This document shows, in pieces, positions 1 through 12,723 of a DNA stretch of 64,000 nt (positions within the stretch are counted from its first letter, which is position 1; every line of letters starts with the position of its first letter). The notes beneath the pieces were generated by a model. It did no database searches. It was given only the letters and a program-made list of their open reading frames with translations, and was not told where the DNA came from. The position numbers were made by a program, and so were the translations under genes. Source of the stretch: Caprimulgus europaeus (taxonomy: Eukaryota; Chordata; Aves; Caprimulgiformes; Caprimulgidae); assembly GCA_907165065.1 (NCBI GenBank), contig OU015530.1:49372465-49436464 (forward strand), read 5' to 3'.

Positions 1-173
1 TACTCTGTCTCATGACTTCAGTAGTCCTTTAGTAGCTCTTTAAAGTGTCTTTGAAAAGGTTCCTTCGGTATATAATTAGGATATATATTGGAAATGCGCA
101 TCTCATCACACATTTCTTCCTCTCAGAGAATGAAAAGTCTCTTTTTCCTTTTCTTTTTTTTTCTCTCCTGCAG
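1..173 (+). other. 3' end of upstream PTPRN2 intron
   Basis: This is non-coding sequence immediately before the first exon. It ends in a long pyrimidine-rich stretch (about 139-170) and a CAG acceptor at 171-173, the expected 3' splice-site architecture. The intron phase is 1. Nothing else is recognisable. Confidence 0.85.
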
Positions 174-287
174 ATGGAATATTTGGAAGATGTCAGCGAG
201 TGCCAGTAATAGACATCTATAAATATGACATTTCACCCCCTGTTCTTCAGCGGCTAAGGATCATCCTGGAGAAGCTCTCACACAGAG
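174..287 (+). CDS. PTPRN2: PTPRN2 coding exon (early, luminal RESP18-homology region)
   Basis: This internal exon of 114 nt is flanked by a long pyrimidine tract ending in CAG (139-173) and a GT donor at 288. Read in phase 1 (the first two bases complete a split Asp codon, then 37 whole codons from 176, then one base of a split Gly codon) it gives a stop-free peptide beginning [19 protein letters not shown] and ending in LEKLSHRG. From memory this follows human PTPRN2 at IFGRCQ-VP, Y-Y, SP, LQRLR and KLS, and fits PTPRN (IA-2) less well. The region lies in the vesicle-lumen ectodomain, where the RESP18-homology domain takes part in secretory-granule sorting; the full protein is a catalytically weak receptor-type tyrosine phosphatase of dense-core vesicles. 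The single Cys at 191-193 probably pairs with a Cys in an upstream exon outside the window. Exon number cannot be fixed from here. Confidence 0.9.
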
Positions 288-573
288 GTATAGTAAAAAC
301 TCTGGAGCAGGGTTAGTTGCACTGGGGGTTACAATTATTTTGTGCTCCCTCTGAGGTGACGTCTTCAGAAGTTTTTGAACACACTGTGTTTCAGGCCCAG
401 TAATGCAGACTTTATAATAGTTAAAAAGCCTTCTGACTCACTGGATCTGCAACAAGGACTTGGTGGAGCAATTTCAGGAGAGGTGCTTCCTCCCTGCACA
501 GTGCACATCTGTGACTGACACTCTATTAAAAAAAAATAAAAATAAATAAACTAGTATCTATGAATGCTTCAGT

Positions 574-608
574 CATATAAATAAATCAACAGGAAAGAAA
601 AATAATTT
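574..608 (+). repeat. 35-bp exact direct repeat, copy 1
   Basis: The bases from CATATAAATAAATC to AATAATTT are identical to 5712-5746 in the same orientation. The short word CTATGAA precedes both copies, at slightly different spacing. It matches no repeat family I recognise. Confidence 0.9.
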
Positions 609-1987
609 GCCATATATACTTTTGCACCACAGCATGTTTCAGGATGCATGGTCAGAAAAACCACAACTTATAGTGAGCTAGAAACAGTTTTTAACTTGCT
701 AATGAATCCCGATAACTAGAATTGCTCTGATTTCATTACAGACTGGATCTACTGTGTTCCTTTTAATTTTTGTTCATCATTCTAAAGTTAATCCCTGTGT
801 TCTTTCCAAAGCTGGAAAGGATATTCTAGTTTCTGAATGGCGTAACTTGAATTAGCAAATCAAAACTTGGATAAAATGAAAGCAAATGAGGTGAACAAAC
901 TTTTTAGGTACTAATAAATGAAATATACCGCTGCCATAGACAGCTGCAGGACTAAAAAAATCTTTGTAACCTAAATTGTTCCAAGAGGATTGTTGGAATG
1001 GTTTATTTTGTACTTACATAATCTGTGTGGGTGTTTGTTCCTAAATATTTTCCAGTTACAATCTTAATTATGTACTCATAATATTGTATTAGCATGACGC
1101 TAGTTTAATTATGAGAAAAAATTGATTTCATGAAAGTTAATGACTATACATAGAGTCTGGAATTCTGGTTTGGAAACAAATGATTTAGAGAATTCAAAAA
1201 AATTCCAGTGATTTATTTCCTGTCCAGCTGCCCATTCAAATTAAGCAAACTTGGTAAAACGGGATTGTGTAACTCCTGGCTGATTAACAGTTGCATGTGA
1301 ATAGTACTTGTGGCTCTTTCACTTATCATTTTCTAAGGGCTAGGTTATATAAGCAAATTTATGGAAATACTATTTTGACAGGGAAATGGGGGCCAGATTC
1401 TTCTAAGACACCTAAATTGGTATCTAAATTGATCATGTTTGCACAGACAGCCAGCAATCATTACCTGAATACAGTGATGAGTCCTATGTAAAGCTTCTTT
1501 CACAGGGATGCCAGAGGTGAGACACCTGCAGGAGACCCACGCTTCATTTTTTTCAGATGTCTTGTTTCCTTTATCCTATATAATATCCAGTTCTTTTTGT
1601 CCTTTCCATAAGAGTACTGGTGGCTCCACTTGGTGATTCCCAGCTTCCCAGGAAGGGATAGAGGACAGCATCTCTTGTCTCCTTTTTGTAAATAGCAGGA
1701 CTAATTTCTCTTGGAAGACTATATAGAAAGACTATACAGAAGGTCTCACAATAAGTAAAACTTTTAATAACATCTATATTTAATTCTTTCTATTTTTACT
1801 AGACATACATATAGTTCAGGACCCAATATTTTGGAAGTTATTAACTTGAGTGGTTTTTATTTATTTCTTTTTATAGTGTCTTGGTTTTTCTTTTTGTTTC
1901 CTTCTTGATCTCTTCTTGCAGTAGTACTAATATGTATTTTTTTTTCAGCAATAGTCTGTTGACATCTATTTCCTATTTCCATAGCTT

Positions 1988-2003
1988 AAAAAAAAAAAAA
2001 AAA
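1988..2003 (+). repeat. Poly-A tract (16 A)
   Basis: An uninterrupted A run in intronic DNA. I see no processed gene copy upstream that it could be the tail of. Confidence 0.9.
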
Positions 2004-2866
2004 TCCATAGAAAGCCTTGTAACTTCTACATCCTCTTTCTTTCCTATTTGCTGATCACTTCCATATTTGAATCGAGGTCCAAATGGAAGATTGTTTGGTT
2101 AGGTGCTATAACACAAAGGATGATGTGATACGAATAGCAAATATCATTTGTAGTTCTGCCAGCTCAAAATGTTTACTACAATAGGGAAGCATATGACAGA
2201 GGCTTAGATGAGTGACACACTTGACAATAATCTGTTTAATAAAGGACTTTGACTAAAATTGAACTCAGGTTTCATAATGATATAGTTTTTATGTCTTTTT
2301 TACACATTGAATCTATCTTTGTCTACACTATCTATTAGTAGATTGATGACAGAAATGGATGCCTTGGAATATTAGATCGTTTCCTACAAAGAAATGATCT
2401 TCTAGCTTTCAAATATCCTTGTTCATGGCATTTTCACTCACTGTCCTTGAGTCAGTTGAATCTTTTGAAATACCCTTCATGAAGATTTTCTGAAGAATAA
2501 GTTTTTATAAATGTGGCTATCTGTATTGGAAAAACCCTTCTCAGTGTTGTTGAAACATGATGAATCACTTTCTGAAACTGGTAGTGCTATAATTTATAAT
2601 TTATGAGGAGTTGAAACATTTCTCATTGTCTGATAAACAGAACAATCAAAAGGATGCTGCTCACATAGAACTAAATCATTGGAAAAGGGGAATGAAGGAA
2701 GTGGCAGCATAGAGAGGTGAATGAGTAGTGCCTGAAGGAAATGGAAATACTTATCCCTATGGTTGATCTTCTGCATCCTCATGTCCAACTTTGGAGAAGA
2801 TACTTCTTGGAATATACCGAGAATGATAAATCTTCTATATACTTCCCTCTTGGAGCTAAAATGCAA

Positions 2867-2884
2867 TTTTTTTTTTTTTTTTTT
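2867..2884 (+). repeat. Poly-T tract (18 T)
   Basis: An uninterrupted T run. It gives a poly-Phe or poly-Lys stretch in overlapping spurious open frames. No retrocopy is recognisable next to it. Confidence 0.9.
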
Positions 2885-5663
2885 CTTAAGTGAATTAAAT
2901 AGATTGTACAATGTTTTGTTTTCTTCTTGTCCAAACAAAATTATCGTGAAGGTGAAGTGATTGCATTACTGATTCTTAGCAAGATTGTGGAAACATAGTT
3001 TCACACTAATGGTTGACCTAGAAGGCTAGAAGCATGGAAAATGACAGGAGGACTAATCATGGTACATTACAACTTAAGCATGAATGCATAAACAGTACTT
3101 GAAATATCAGCATAAGCTATAATAAAAGAAAACAGTAGTACTTCTCAACTTGCTTACTCCAAGAGGGATTTACATCTGTTTCATGGTATGGTTTCTAACC
3201 AGTGATTCAGGCTAGCTGATAACATGGCGCTAACTCCGAAAGTGCAGCTGCCATAGCAATGAGCATTACTAGAGGAAAGAGCTCAAAGATGGGGCTTGGA
3301 GGACGCACTTTCTCAAAGGCATCAGGACAAGGGCACGTGCCCAAGGTGACAACAGTTCTCCATCTGACTTGTGATTCTACCTCTGAGAGTGGCTGCTGTG
3401 TGTGTGTAGGGAAAAAATGTAAGGAAGGTTCAAGGATACAGAAGCATTTCAACACCATTTGGACCTTCTCAGTGTTACGTGCTTGGTGGTGTATGGTCCT
3501 CCTGAGCTAGAAGTCATATTGCTGTTTGCTGTATGCCTGGTGGACACTGTTTCTCGCACACTTTGAGAGAACACTATGTATTAGAAACAAGGCATATTAG
3601 ACTAATAATTGGTAGTTCAGCTTCTGTCTTGTTTTACTTAATTTTTAACTAAATTGCAACCATTGTACCTTTACTGCAGGAACCGTGCAGCATGCCTATT
3701 TGGAAAACAAATCAGATAAATGTTTTTTGTTTTGTTTATGTAAGTTGGAGTCATTAAGAAATGATTAGTGAATATGCTTGTTGCTACTTAATTTTTGCTA
3801 TAACACCTACTTGTTCTAAACTTTACTTTCAAGGAAAGCAATTTCTTCTACACTATTTTGAAGAAAGAAAGTCCTCTTTTAAGATATTCAAATATCAACA
3901 GTGTTATTAGGAGAACCAAAAAGAGTAAGATAGATATGTTCTAAATTCATTTAACTCAAGTCAGCAACTTATTCTTGAGAGGCTTATGGGCTCTGGAAAT
4001 AGGGAACAGGTTTACAGGCTATTTGAAAAAAAATAGCCCTTTTTTCCTCATTTGTCTTTTTTGTGACCCCAGAAGTTCTTGACAGGGAGAAAAAAATATT
4101 TGTTCTAAATTAATTTAGTTAAGTGTAAGGTCATTAATATAACTTTTCTAGAAATAATTTTATACTCTTACAGCAAATTCATTTTAAAAACTAAAATGAT
4201 TTACAATCAGTTAACTTGAAATGAATGTGACTTGTCACATGCAGCTTGTGAATTACGAAAGAGTTGCTAAATGTTTCAGAGAGGACTATTTTTCAAGGTA
4301 AAGTATAATTTGTTACTGCAACGAAGGTATAAGCTCAGTTTTGAAGTAAACTTAAAAATAATAATGCAGTTGGTGATTATCACATCATTACAGAGCTGGA
4401 AATATGGAAAGCTGAAAACAAGAGAAGTAGGAGAAAGCAGGTTTTTCTTTAAATACAAATATTGATTTAAAGGAAGGCAAACTCTTTTAGCCTTCAGGAA
4501 AAAAATATATAGCTTTACTTGAACAGTGCAGTGCATTTACATCAAATTTCTTGGGCATCAGCTTGCTCCAGACATCTCTGTACTTAACAAATTCTTCTCC
4601 TAGATGGCTGCTGAAGTCAGGAATTGAAGCATAAACCCCATGACATGCTGCACTGGAGGAACTCAGCTGGGACTAGATGTATTTACCTTCTCCTGGTATC
4701 ACTGTCACACTGTCTTAACTTTTTGGCTCAATAGACAAGAGCACACTGGAAAGGTTGCAAAAAATGCCTGCCTTTATTAAGTACTAAAGTACCACTTTTT
4801 TTTTTGGTCTTCAAAATCTGCATTGAACTTCAGAAAACTAAGAATGAGTTTCAGAAAGAGCAAGAAGTTTTATTTTATAAAGCAGCAGGAAGAGCAACAC
4901 TTTGAAATCCCTTTCTGAACACCTGGATTAGTTCATGTATGTTGCACAGCATAGAACAAAAGATCTAGATTTTTTTCCTATTTGGTTCATTGTATGGCTG
5001 CTCTTCCATAGAAGATATTTATGAAAAATGTTCTTTCCAGAAAAACGGTGTCTATGAAGAACGGATTTGCATTAGAAAACTTGATTATAGGAGCAAAGCA
5101 GATTCTGTGTATTGCAGGAAAGATATTAGAGAGTGGAGGAGATTTTAATATATATTTAGTTTTATCTGAGTTCATAACACAATTGTATAAATCTTCTTGA
5201 TGTTACATCATTTGAATATTGCTTTTTTGGACGACATGTATGCCAACCCAATAGCATCATATTCCTTTTGTTTAAAAAGAATGATAATTCAGAGCTTTTA
5301 CTTGTGTTTTTGATAAAATAACACATTAACTAATATGTTTGATAGAAAGGAGAAAAGGTCTGCATGTCTCCTTTGTGTCATGTTTCTGTCAACTTGCAGT
5401 GACAATTGCCAACTAGGATCAGGATCTTTCATATTCTTTGTGGCCCAGATAACTTTACAATTCTTTTTCTGGAAGAAACATAGAAATTAGTGGTAATATA
5501 ATGCAAATATCAAAGGATGACAATCATTTCCTGCCTTGCCTCCCTTGTTTTGAAGATCTCTGCAGCACTCATGGATTTTAACCTGTGCACTAATGCTTAG
5601 TCTCTTCCATGAAGCTCTCTGTACTGACTCTTCCACGGTTTGTTCTCTTTCTGATCTTTGAAA

Positions 5664-5693
5664 TTTGGAGACTGTCTGTTTGGAGACTGTCTG
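5664..5693 (+). repeat. 15-bp perfect tandem duplication
   Basis: Two adjacent identical copies of TTTGGAGACTGTCTG lie at 5664-5678 and 5679-5693. This is typical of replication slippage or a small templated insertion. Confidence 0.9.
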
Positions 5694-5711
5694 TTTCCTC
5701 CTTCTATGAAG

Positions 5712-5746
5712 CATATAAATAAATCAACAGGAAAGAAAAATAATTT
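5712..5746 (+). repeat. 35-bp exact direct repeat, copy 2
   Basis: This is identical over 35 bases to 574-608. It lies 18 bases after a 15-bp tandem duplication, so the locality has been rearranged at least twice. Flanking sequence diverges straight after the shared block. Confidence 0.9.
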
Positions 5747-5929
5747 CTGTGGAAGAAACTAAAGATTTCTCTTCTTGTTCCCATTGAACTTCACTGAGCA
5801 AGTTCACCAGAGGCCCTCTGAATGACCTTATTCTTAGCATTAGACTGAGCCCTTTTTTATATTATCAGCCAAAAGCAGGAAGAATTTTGATTCTGTTCTC
5901 TTTTCAGCTACCCTTCATACTGCTGGAGG

Positions 5930-6215
5930 CTGCATTGTTGGTGGCTAAGGTCCACCCGTAGCCACTTCACAATGCAAAAGCAGTTCCTGTGCCATCTCTT
6001 CTTACTGGTTGTATGACTCAATCAGCTTGGTAGCACTCTGTTGTACTTTCTCCAGTGTTTCAATTTCTTTACTGAATGCCAGTTCAAGAAATTGGGTCAA
6101 AAAATGGACACACAACGGCTACACTGCTGCAGAGTAGAAGGGGATAGTACCCTTTTTTGAACCAATGCCTATTCTCTTAATGTAGCCCAAAACAGGCTAC
6201 ATCTTCTGTAGTTTT
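5930..6215 (-). mobile_element. Old, diverged CR1 LINE fragment
   Basis: On the minus strand this reads as a degraded version of the CR1 ORF2 C-terminal region. The stretch at about 6025-6075 (complement: ATTGAAACACTGGAGAAAGT, then ACAACAGAGTGCTACCAAGC) parallels the CR1 segment for I-E-x-L-E-x-V-Q-x-x-A-T-K-L. Flanking parts match the segments normally encoding the LYSAL and LREL blocks, in the right order. It is much more diverged than the other CR1 copies here and lacks the 3' tail. Boundaries are approximate. Confidence 0.6.
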
Positions 6216-8113
6216 TCTTCTAAAAAAGGCAAAATTTTAAAAGTTGGGACTTCTCATTTTTAAAGAATAATACTTAGACTCTTCAAACAATATTTGTTAT
6301 TCATAATCCTTAAATTTCTAACCTGATAGGCTTATTATTTTTATCCTTATTTCAGAAAAAAGCTCTACATGTACTAACTTTAATGAGTATCACCAAGCAC
6401 TGAAAGGATTTGCTAAGGTCTATTATATATTATATATATTATTCTATGTGATTTGGGCCAGTCACTCCCAGTGGAATAAGAAACAGAGATTTTAAAAAAT
6501 TAAGTTTAAAATTGTTTACCTGAACACTCCATAAACTATTTATGAATAATGAATACTTTTGCAGAAGTCAGAAATTAATTGGAAACAGTTTATAAATAGA
6601 AGGGTTACACTCACCACCTAGTGAAATTGTAAGGAAGAAGTCAATCAGCCCTACATACGAAGAAAAATACATTTTATTATATTTTGAGTTATAGCTCTGA
6701 CATTACCACCAATCTTCACTGGAAAATCTCTGCAAGATTGGACATTAGCATGTGTTTGCATATATGTGGGAGAGATGATGATAAAATATTCTTCCCTTTC
6801 CTTCCATTGAAGTGAACTTTCTTGGGACACTGCCTACAGGCTTGAGTAGAGGACAATGAATGCTCAGAGAGGGATGCACTGATTTAAAATTTAAAATTAA
6901 AACGTTAATCGACACTGAAAGCTTCTTAGTATCATCTTATTAACCTTTGAGGTAATTTCACCAGTCAATAAATAAAAATGGAATGTGGCCCTTAGTGTGA
7001 TTTGCTTAAGATGGGAGAATATTCTTTAAGCTGAGAATAACATTAGAAAGGCTGGATAACAAATTCAATTCAGAAATCAGAAAAATACACTTGAACTCAT
7101 CTCAGTGAAACTCAGCTTTGTCTCCCTTGTGGGCAGTGCAAAACCTGACTGCTTTTAAATTTTAATTAAAACTTAGATTAGTTATGATCATCTAATCTTT
7201 CCTTTGCACTGCAGTGTCTGATCACTGTGTATAAGTATCCACAGTTTAATCTACTTCTGGTCCTCCTAGATTTGACAGTCTAATTAAGTGCTCAACTTTA
7301 GCACTTGGTATATAAGAAATCCCACTTCACGTTTTGGTAAGATTTTAGATAAAATTGGTCACTTAGCTGTTCTGCTGAAATCTTTCTGAATAATTTTATT
7401 ATTTCATCTTTGCTACTGCATTCATCTGTTTTAGGAACCAAAAGATATTTTTCTTGCATTATGTTAAAAAATTATATGAAGACTCAGCCAAGAATGATAG
7501 TAAAGCATGACTGACATCATACTGGGTTGTCTTAAAGACATACCTTCAGTATCAGAATGAGTATATTAAAGTATGTGAACATACAAACATGGGCTTTAAA
7601 ACTAGTGGCTCTTTGTTTATCAAATCCACTTTATTGTTCTCCCTAGGGAGTGTTGACCTAACAGCACATGCAAATATCTCTGTTATTTCTCACTCATGAC
7701 CTTGTCCTTCTCCCTGTTGGCGTGTTCTTCAATTTTCTCCTGTCTAGGACTCTGCTCTTCACCTTGTCCTGGGTTCCTTGTGACTAATTTTTCTCCTTTG
7801 AACTTTTGGAAGAGATTACATTCATCTCTTATTCTTATGCTAGCAGCTAATCATTAAAGAAAGCTCTAGCACAAGTCTACTGTCTCCTCTTAAAGAAGTA
7901 GGTCTTTTTCCTTATGCCTCTGAACTCAATGTGGATAGAGGCAGGTGAGCCAGCACGTATTATATGGATAGAGATGTTGTTTCAATTGCTCGTAGTAACT
8001 CTGTCGATAGTGGGCTTAAATTTGCTCTACAGAGGTCTTCTCAACTCTAAAAAAAATTTATGGGGCTTCAAATTTGTAAAATTTTTAATCCTCCAACCCC
8101 CTCATTTCTCCTA
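6216..8113. other. Intronic unique sequence
   Basis: AT-rich unique DNA with a short TA-rich patch at about 6421-6445. I see no gene, RNA gene or repeat family. Confidence 0.55.
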
Positions 8114-8685
8114 TGTCATGGTTTAACCCTAGCTGGCAACTAAACACTGCACAGCTGCTCACTCACACCCCTGGTGGGATGGGGGAGAGAATTGGAAGGG
8201 TAAGAAAACTCATGGATTAACATGAATTTTAATAGGTAAAGCAAAAACTGAAAAAGCAAAACAATTAATTAATTCACTATTTTCCATCAGTAGGCAGATG
8301 TTCAGCCATCTCCAGGAAAGCAGGGCTCCATCATGTGTAATGGTGACTTGGGAAGACAAACGCCATCACTCTGAACATGCCCTCCTTCCTTCTTCTTTCC
8401 CCAGCTTTATATGTTGAGTGTGGCATCATACAGTGTGGAATATCCCTTTGGTCAGTGGGGGTCAGCTGTCCCAGCTGTGTTACATCCCAACTTCTTGTGC
8501 ACCCCCAGCCTCTTCACGGGTGGGGTGGTGTGAGAGGCAGAGAAGGCCTTGATGTTGTGTAAGCCCTGCTCAGCAAGAGAGAAAATATCTCTGAGTTATC
8601 AACACTGTTTCCAGCAAAAATCCAAAGCACAGCCCCATAACAGCTACTAGGAAGACAATTAACTCTACCCCAGCCAAAACCAACA
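8114..8685 (-). mobile_element. Solo LTR of an avian endogenous retrovirus
   Basis: The interval starts TGTCATGGTTTAACCCTAGC and ends near AAACCAACA, so both strands have TG...CA termini. The order of blocks (GGCAACTAAACAC, GGTGGGATGGGGGAGAGAAT, a pyrimidine-rich centre, then AGCTACTAGGAAGACAATTAA) is that of an LTR family I recall as widespread in birds. In minus orientation a TATA-like CATATAAAG lies at about 8405-8413 and an A/T-rich polyadenylation region near the 8114 end. No gag, pol or env remains, so it is a solo LTR left by recombination. A clear target-site duplication is not visible. It is antisense to PTPRN2. Confidence 0.8.
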
Positions 8686-11600
8686 CACGTCTACCCCCAT
8701 CCCATCCTATCCCATTTTTAATTACAGTGAATCCCAAGATGGTGCTTCAAACACTGTTACCCCAGGCTGACTCTGCTGTTGCTGAACTGAAAATATGTGC
8801 TCTGGTGTGTGGATGGCATCTGTCTCACATGACCAACAGTCTGTAATCTCTGTCTACTATGGTTCTCTTTATAAACAGTAGAGAAACAGCTGCTTCGAGG
8901 GTGTGATTCATCTGTGTAATTTTAGACAACTGTAGGATGAAGTGTATCATATCCCAGATTTCACTGACTGTATTGCTTAGCTCTCCATAGGCTAGGGAGT
9001 CCATGGCTGATTACCTCTGCTGTTTTCTTTAGTCACATGAATCTTCTCCTTTGTGTCTCACTGAATGCAATATTTAAGTTCAGTCATGTTCCAGGCCCTG
9101 CGGAGAGATGTTTAGAGGAATTAAGTTGTACTTTAAGGATAAGTAGCTTCTGGTACAGCTTTAATAGTCTTATACAGACTGAACAGAATCTGAGAAACAA
9201 TTTCAAATTCCCAGTGCCAGGATCACTGGAAAAAAAAAAAAATCAACTTTGCTGCAGTTTTGCCCTGGCCTATACTCTTGTAACATTTTAATTATTTTTC
9301 TGAAATCCTCTGGGTACTCATCAATTATCTGTGTAGCAGCATAAACTAATCAGTGCTCAAATTCTGACCTTTTTTGAATAACAGGTGCTCAGGTAATTTC
9401 TAATCCTGCTGTGTTTTTTTGGTATAAACCTTCTCATACAGCTCCTAGTGTAGATCCTGGATTTATCCTGAACTTCAGTTTGATAGGTCATGGTACAGGC
9501 CCTTTCCTGACAGCTGATGGTATTGGAAGGTTGTTCAGCTTTTGGTCTTGAGAAGGTTCTTGTGATCTTAAAATCTTTGTTACTGTATACTTCATCATTT
9601 TTCTTTAAACTAGGGACAAGATGAACCTGTTTACATGTCTTTTCTAGTCACTTCATCTCACATAATATTATTTTCCATTTTCCTTAAAACAATACTTTAA
9701 AGCTATGCATTAGATCAATGTGGATCTTTCAGAATATTTAATATTTTTATGGGAAAAAAGCGCTATTTTATCTTTATGAATTTCACAAATGCTGTAGTAA
9801 CATCTGTTGGAATAGTCAAGCTGCAATATTTTCCTGCTTTCAAAGAAAGTAAGTCTGGAATGTCCTTACTTGATACTATTTAATTAATTTCAAAATAGAT
9901 CACCTATCTCTGTTTCTATGTTAGTCACTCTGTCCTGAAGCTACTGAAAGCATCACTTTTGATAATAAAACCTGACATTTTAGAGACTTTCACCTCCCTG
10001 CTGTTTTACTGAGCCAGTTGCAGCTGAGGGTAGGTGATGCTGAGAAGGAAATGGCATTGATTTTCTGCATTTTGTCGTACTGGAGTATTTTGGGATGTTT
10101 CTCTTTATTGTTCTTTTTCAAGGTTTCAAAAAAAACTAGAACAAAAATACACATAAGTACAAGTCTAGAACTGTGAAATCAAAGCATGCCTGAAAAAAAA
10201 TCCAAATGTACTTATTTTCTGGAGGATTTGTGCTGACACATTGAAAGCCTGAGTGAAGTAGCTTTTCTAGATAGCATTTTACAGTGGTACAACCATGCAG
10301 GACTTGAAAGATCAAAGGGCAAGAATTAAGAGTCTCTTGGTTTTCTGCGTGGATGACTGAGCAATAGGCCAACAAGCTCTTCCCTTAAAATGAAACTTCT
10401 TGTAGAATTGTAACGATATTTGTTCTAGGAAGCAGCATAATATTAAATCAATATGACGTTGTTACAGTGTTGCCAATGACTAATGACATAGGCAGTGTTT
10501 ACATTAAGAACAAGGTATTAAGTATAATAATTTTTCTTTATTTATTTTCACTGATATTATTTTATCTATTTTTTAAAATTTTGGTTTTTAGTTTTCCACC
10601 TGCATAAATAATTTTGCAAATATATTTACATAAAGGTCTGACTAGCTGACTGTATGTGCTCTGACAGTGTTTTTAGGTGAGTTGGTGAGATGCTTTTACA
10701 GGTAATTTTAGGTATGAGAATCACGCATGATGTCAGAAACCAGGTGAAACCTTTTATAAAAGTCAGAGCATTTATAACCTTTTATAAGAGTTTCCAAAAT
10801 ATCCAACATCACCCTGTGTAGAAGCTACAACTTTAGTGGCACAATAAAGAGTGAGCAGCAGGTGGAGCATGCATATTGATTTTTGCACTGCAGGACATTG
10901 AATCCCATAAAGCAGAACTGAAACAAAATACAAGAACCTTGAGAGTAGTGTCACAAGTCCTGAGCAGAAAATATCCTGAGGCTATTATGCTTGTTATAAA
11001 TGGTAGTATGGACTTAGAATTTGCTTCCTGGTGCTGCTTTCTGTATTACTCAGTACTTTGAATAATGAATCTTTTATTTTCCACGTGCTCTTTCAATTTT
11101 TGTAGGATTAATCGGGTGTCTGTGTCTACTTTGGAAAGAAAAATTATTGATCTGGGATTGAATCACAGATATACAGAGAATAATCAACAGTCAATCTCCT
11201 GACGTGCTTTGCTAGGACTCCGATTAATGGATTTAGGTTCACTATTTGTAGGTTTAGTTCTCATATTTAGCTCAGTCCATTGTAGCAAAAGTGATGCTTA
11301 CATTCTTTGAGATTTGTGAAATGCATACTACAGCTCCTATAAATAAGAGATTTAAGGAGCTTTAGATCAAGTTAAAGTGTATCCTTCATCTCCAGGCTGC
11401 AAAATTGCTCAGCTTTCTTTCATTGAGTGAGTTAGGCAATGGAATGTCAATCATTGCAGAGTATGTGTATGTTTATAGACTGCAGTGTTGGAGAGAAGCT
11501 AATTTTTATCAGTGGGTTTACTGTAGTTGGACAGCACACAGTGAGTGAGCTATATGTGTTCATTCCATCAGAACCGGTCTTATCCAAAACCAATTAAGAT

Positions 11601-11944
11601 TGCATGGCTTTTTTTGCCAGTAATTATTTTGTAACTCAAAGCTTTAGAATTGTAAAAATTACATTATCAACCTTAGTAATCATTTTCATTAACCTCTGCA
11701 TCTATTTGCTTTGTTTGCAAGTTAAAGATGAAGGACCGTTGGGACTTGGCTATTTGCTTCAGTTGTCCACCATTACACCCAGTGTTTCTAATATTAAGCA
11801 CAGCAAACTTAACTTGCAGTAGGAGTGTTCAAAGAGTCTTTGAGCTGCTTGGATGTCTCATTTCTGTTTTACTTCCCTACTTAACACAGGGTGCAGAATG
11901 GAACCCAACCTGTTTTCGTGAATTGACAAAGTGGGGTGAAAACT
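8686..11944. other. Intronic unique sequence
   Basis: No recognisable gene or repeat family. There is a short poly-A tract near 9230. Open frames (such as 9037-9291 and 10136-10375) are short and have no detectable family signature. Confidence 0.55.
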
Positions 11945-12723
11945 TTGGTAGAAGACAAAGCAGATGACACCAAGCTGGGTGGGAGTATTGATCTACTTGA
12001 GGGTATGAAGGCTCTACAGAAGGGTCTGGACAGGCTGGATCCATGGGTGAAGGCCAGTTGTATGAGATTCAACAAGGCTGAGTGCCGGGTCCTGCACTTG
12101 GGTCCCAACAACCCCATGCAACACTACAGGCTTGGGGTGAAGTGGCTGGAAATCTGACTGGCGGAAAAGGACCTGGGGGTGTTGGTCAACAGCCAGCTGA
12201 ACACGAGCCAGCAGTGTGCTCAGGTGGCCAAGAAGGCAAATAGCATCCTGCCTTGTGTCAGAAATAGTGTGGCCAGCAGGACTAGGGAGGTGATGACTAG
12301 GGCAAAGAAGCTGGTGAAGGGTCTAGAGCACATCTCATGGGGAATGGCTGAGAGAACTGGGGCTGTTTAGCCTGGAGAAAATGAGAATGAGGGTAGACCT
12401 TATCGCTGTCTACAAGTACCTGAAAGGAAGATGTTGGTCTGTTCAACCAAGTAACAAGTGATACGACAAGAGGAAACAGCCTCAAGTTGCACCAAGGGAC
12501 ATTTAGGTTGGATATTAGGAAGAATTTCTTTCCTGAAAGGGTTTCAGGCATTGGAAGGGGTTGCCCAGGGTAGTGTTGGAGTCCACATCCCTGGAGGTAT
12601 TTAAGAGTCATGTAGACATAGTGCTTAAGGACATGGTTTAGCCGGGAACTTGTCAGTGTGAAGTTAATGATTGGACTTGATGATCTTAAAGGTCTTTTCC
12701 AGTCAAGGCAAGCCTGTGATTTT
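11945..12723 (+). mobile_element. CR1 LINE 3' end, tandem copy A (with internal deletion)
   Basis: A 5'-truncated CR1 beginning at the reverse-transcriptase active-site block. An open frame from 11936 contains ADDTKLGG, the remnant of the (F/Y)ADD motif, then [13 protein letters not shown], which is typical of CR1 ORF2. It continues through the C-terminal region into the 3' UTR (GGACTTGATGATCTTAAAGG) and a degraded tail. Roughly 125 bp expected between GGGAGGTGAT (about 12285-12294) and GGCAAAGAAG (12301) are missing; the octamer GACTAGGG occurs on both sides of the junction (12280 and 12295). Stops and frameshifts make it dead. A second CR1 3' end follows directly. Confidence 0.88.

Larger units (their letters stand above)
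288..5929. other. Intronic unique sequence, start of large intron
   Basis: There is no recognisable gene or interspersed repeat. It contains a short A/T-rich run (about 520-550), poly-A and poly-T tracts near 1988 and 2867, half of a 35-bp exact repeat at 574-608 with the other half at 5712-5746, and a 15-bp tandem duplication at 5664-5693. Open frames here (for example 2594-2938 on the minus strand) are short, overlap homopolymers or each other, and show no protein family. Confidence 0.6.
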
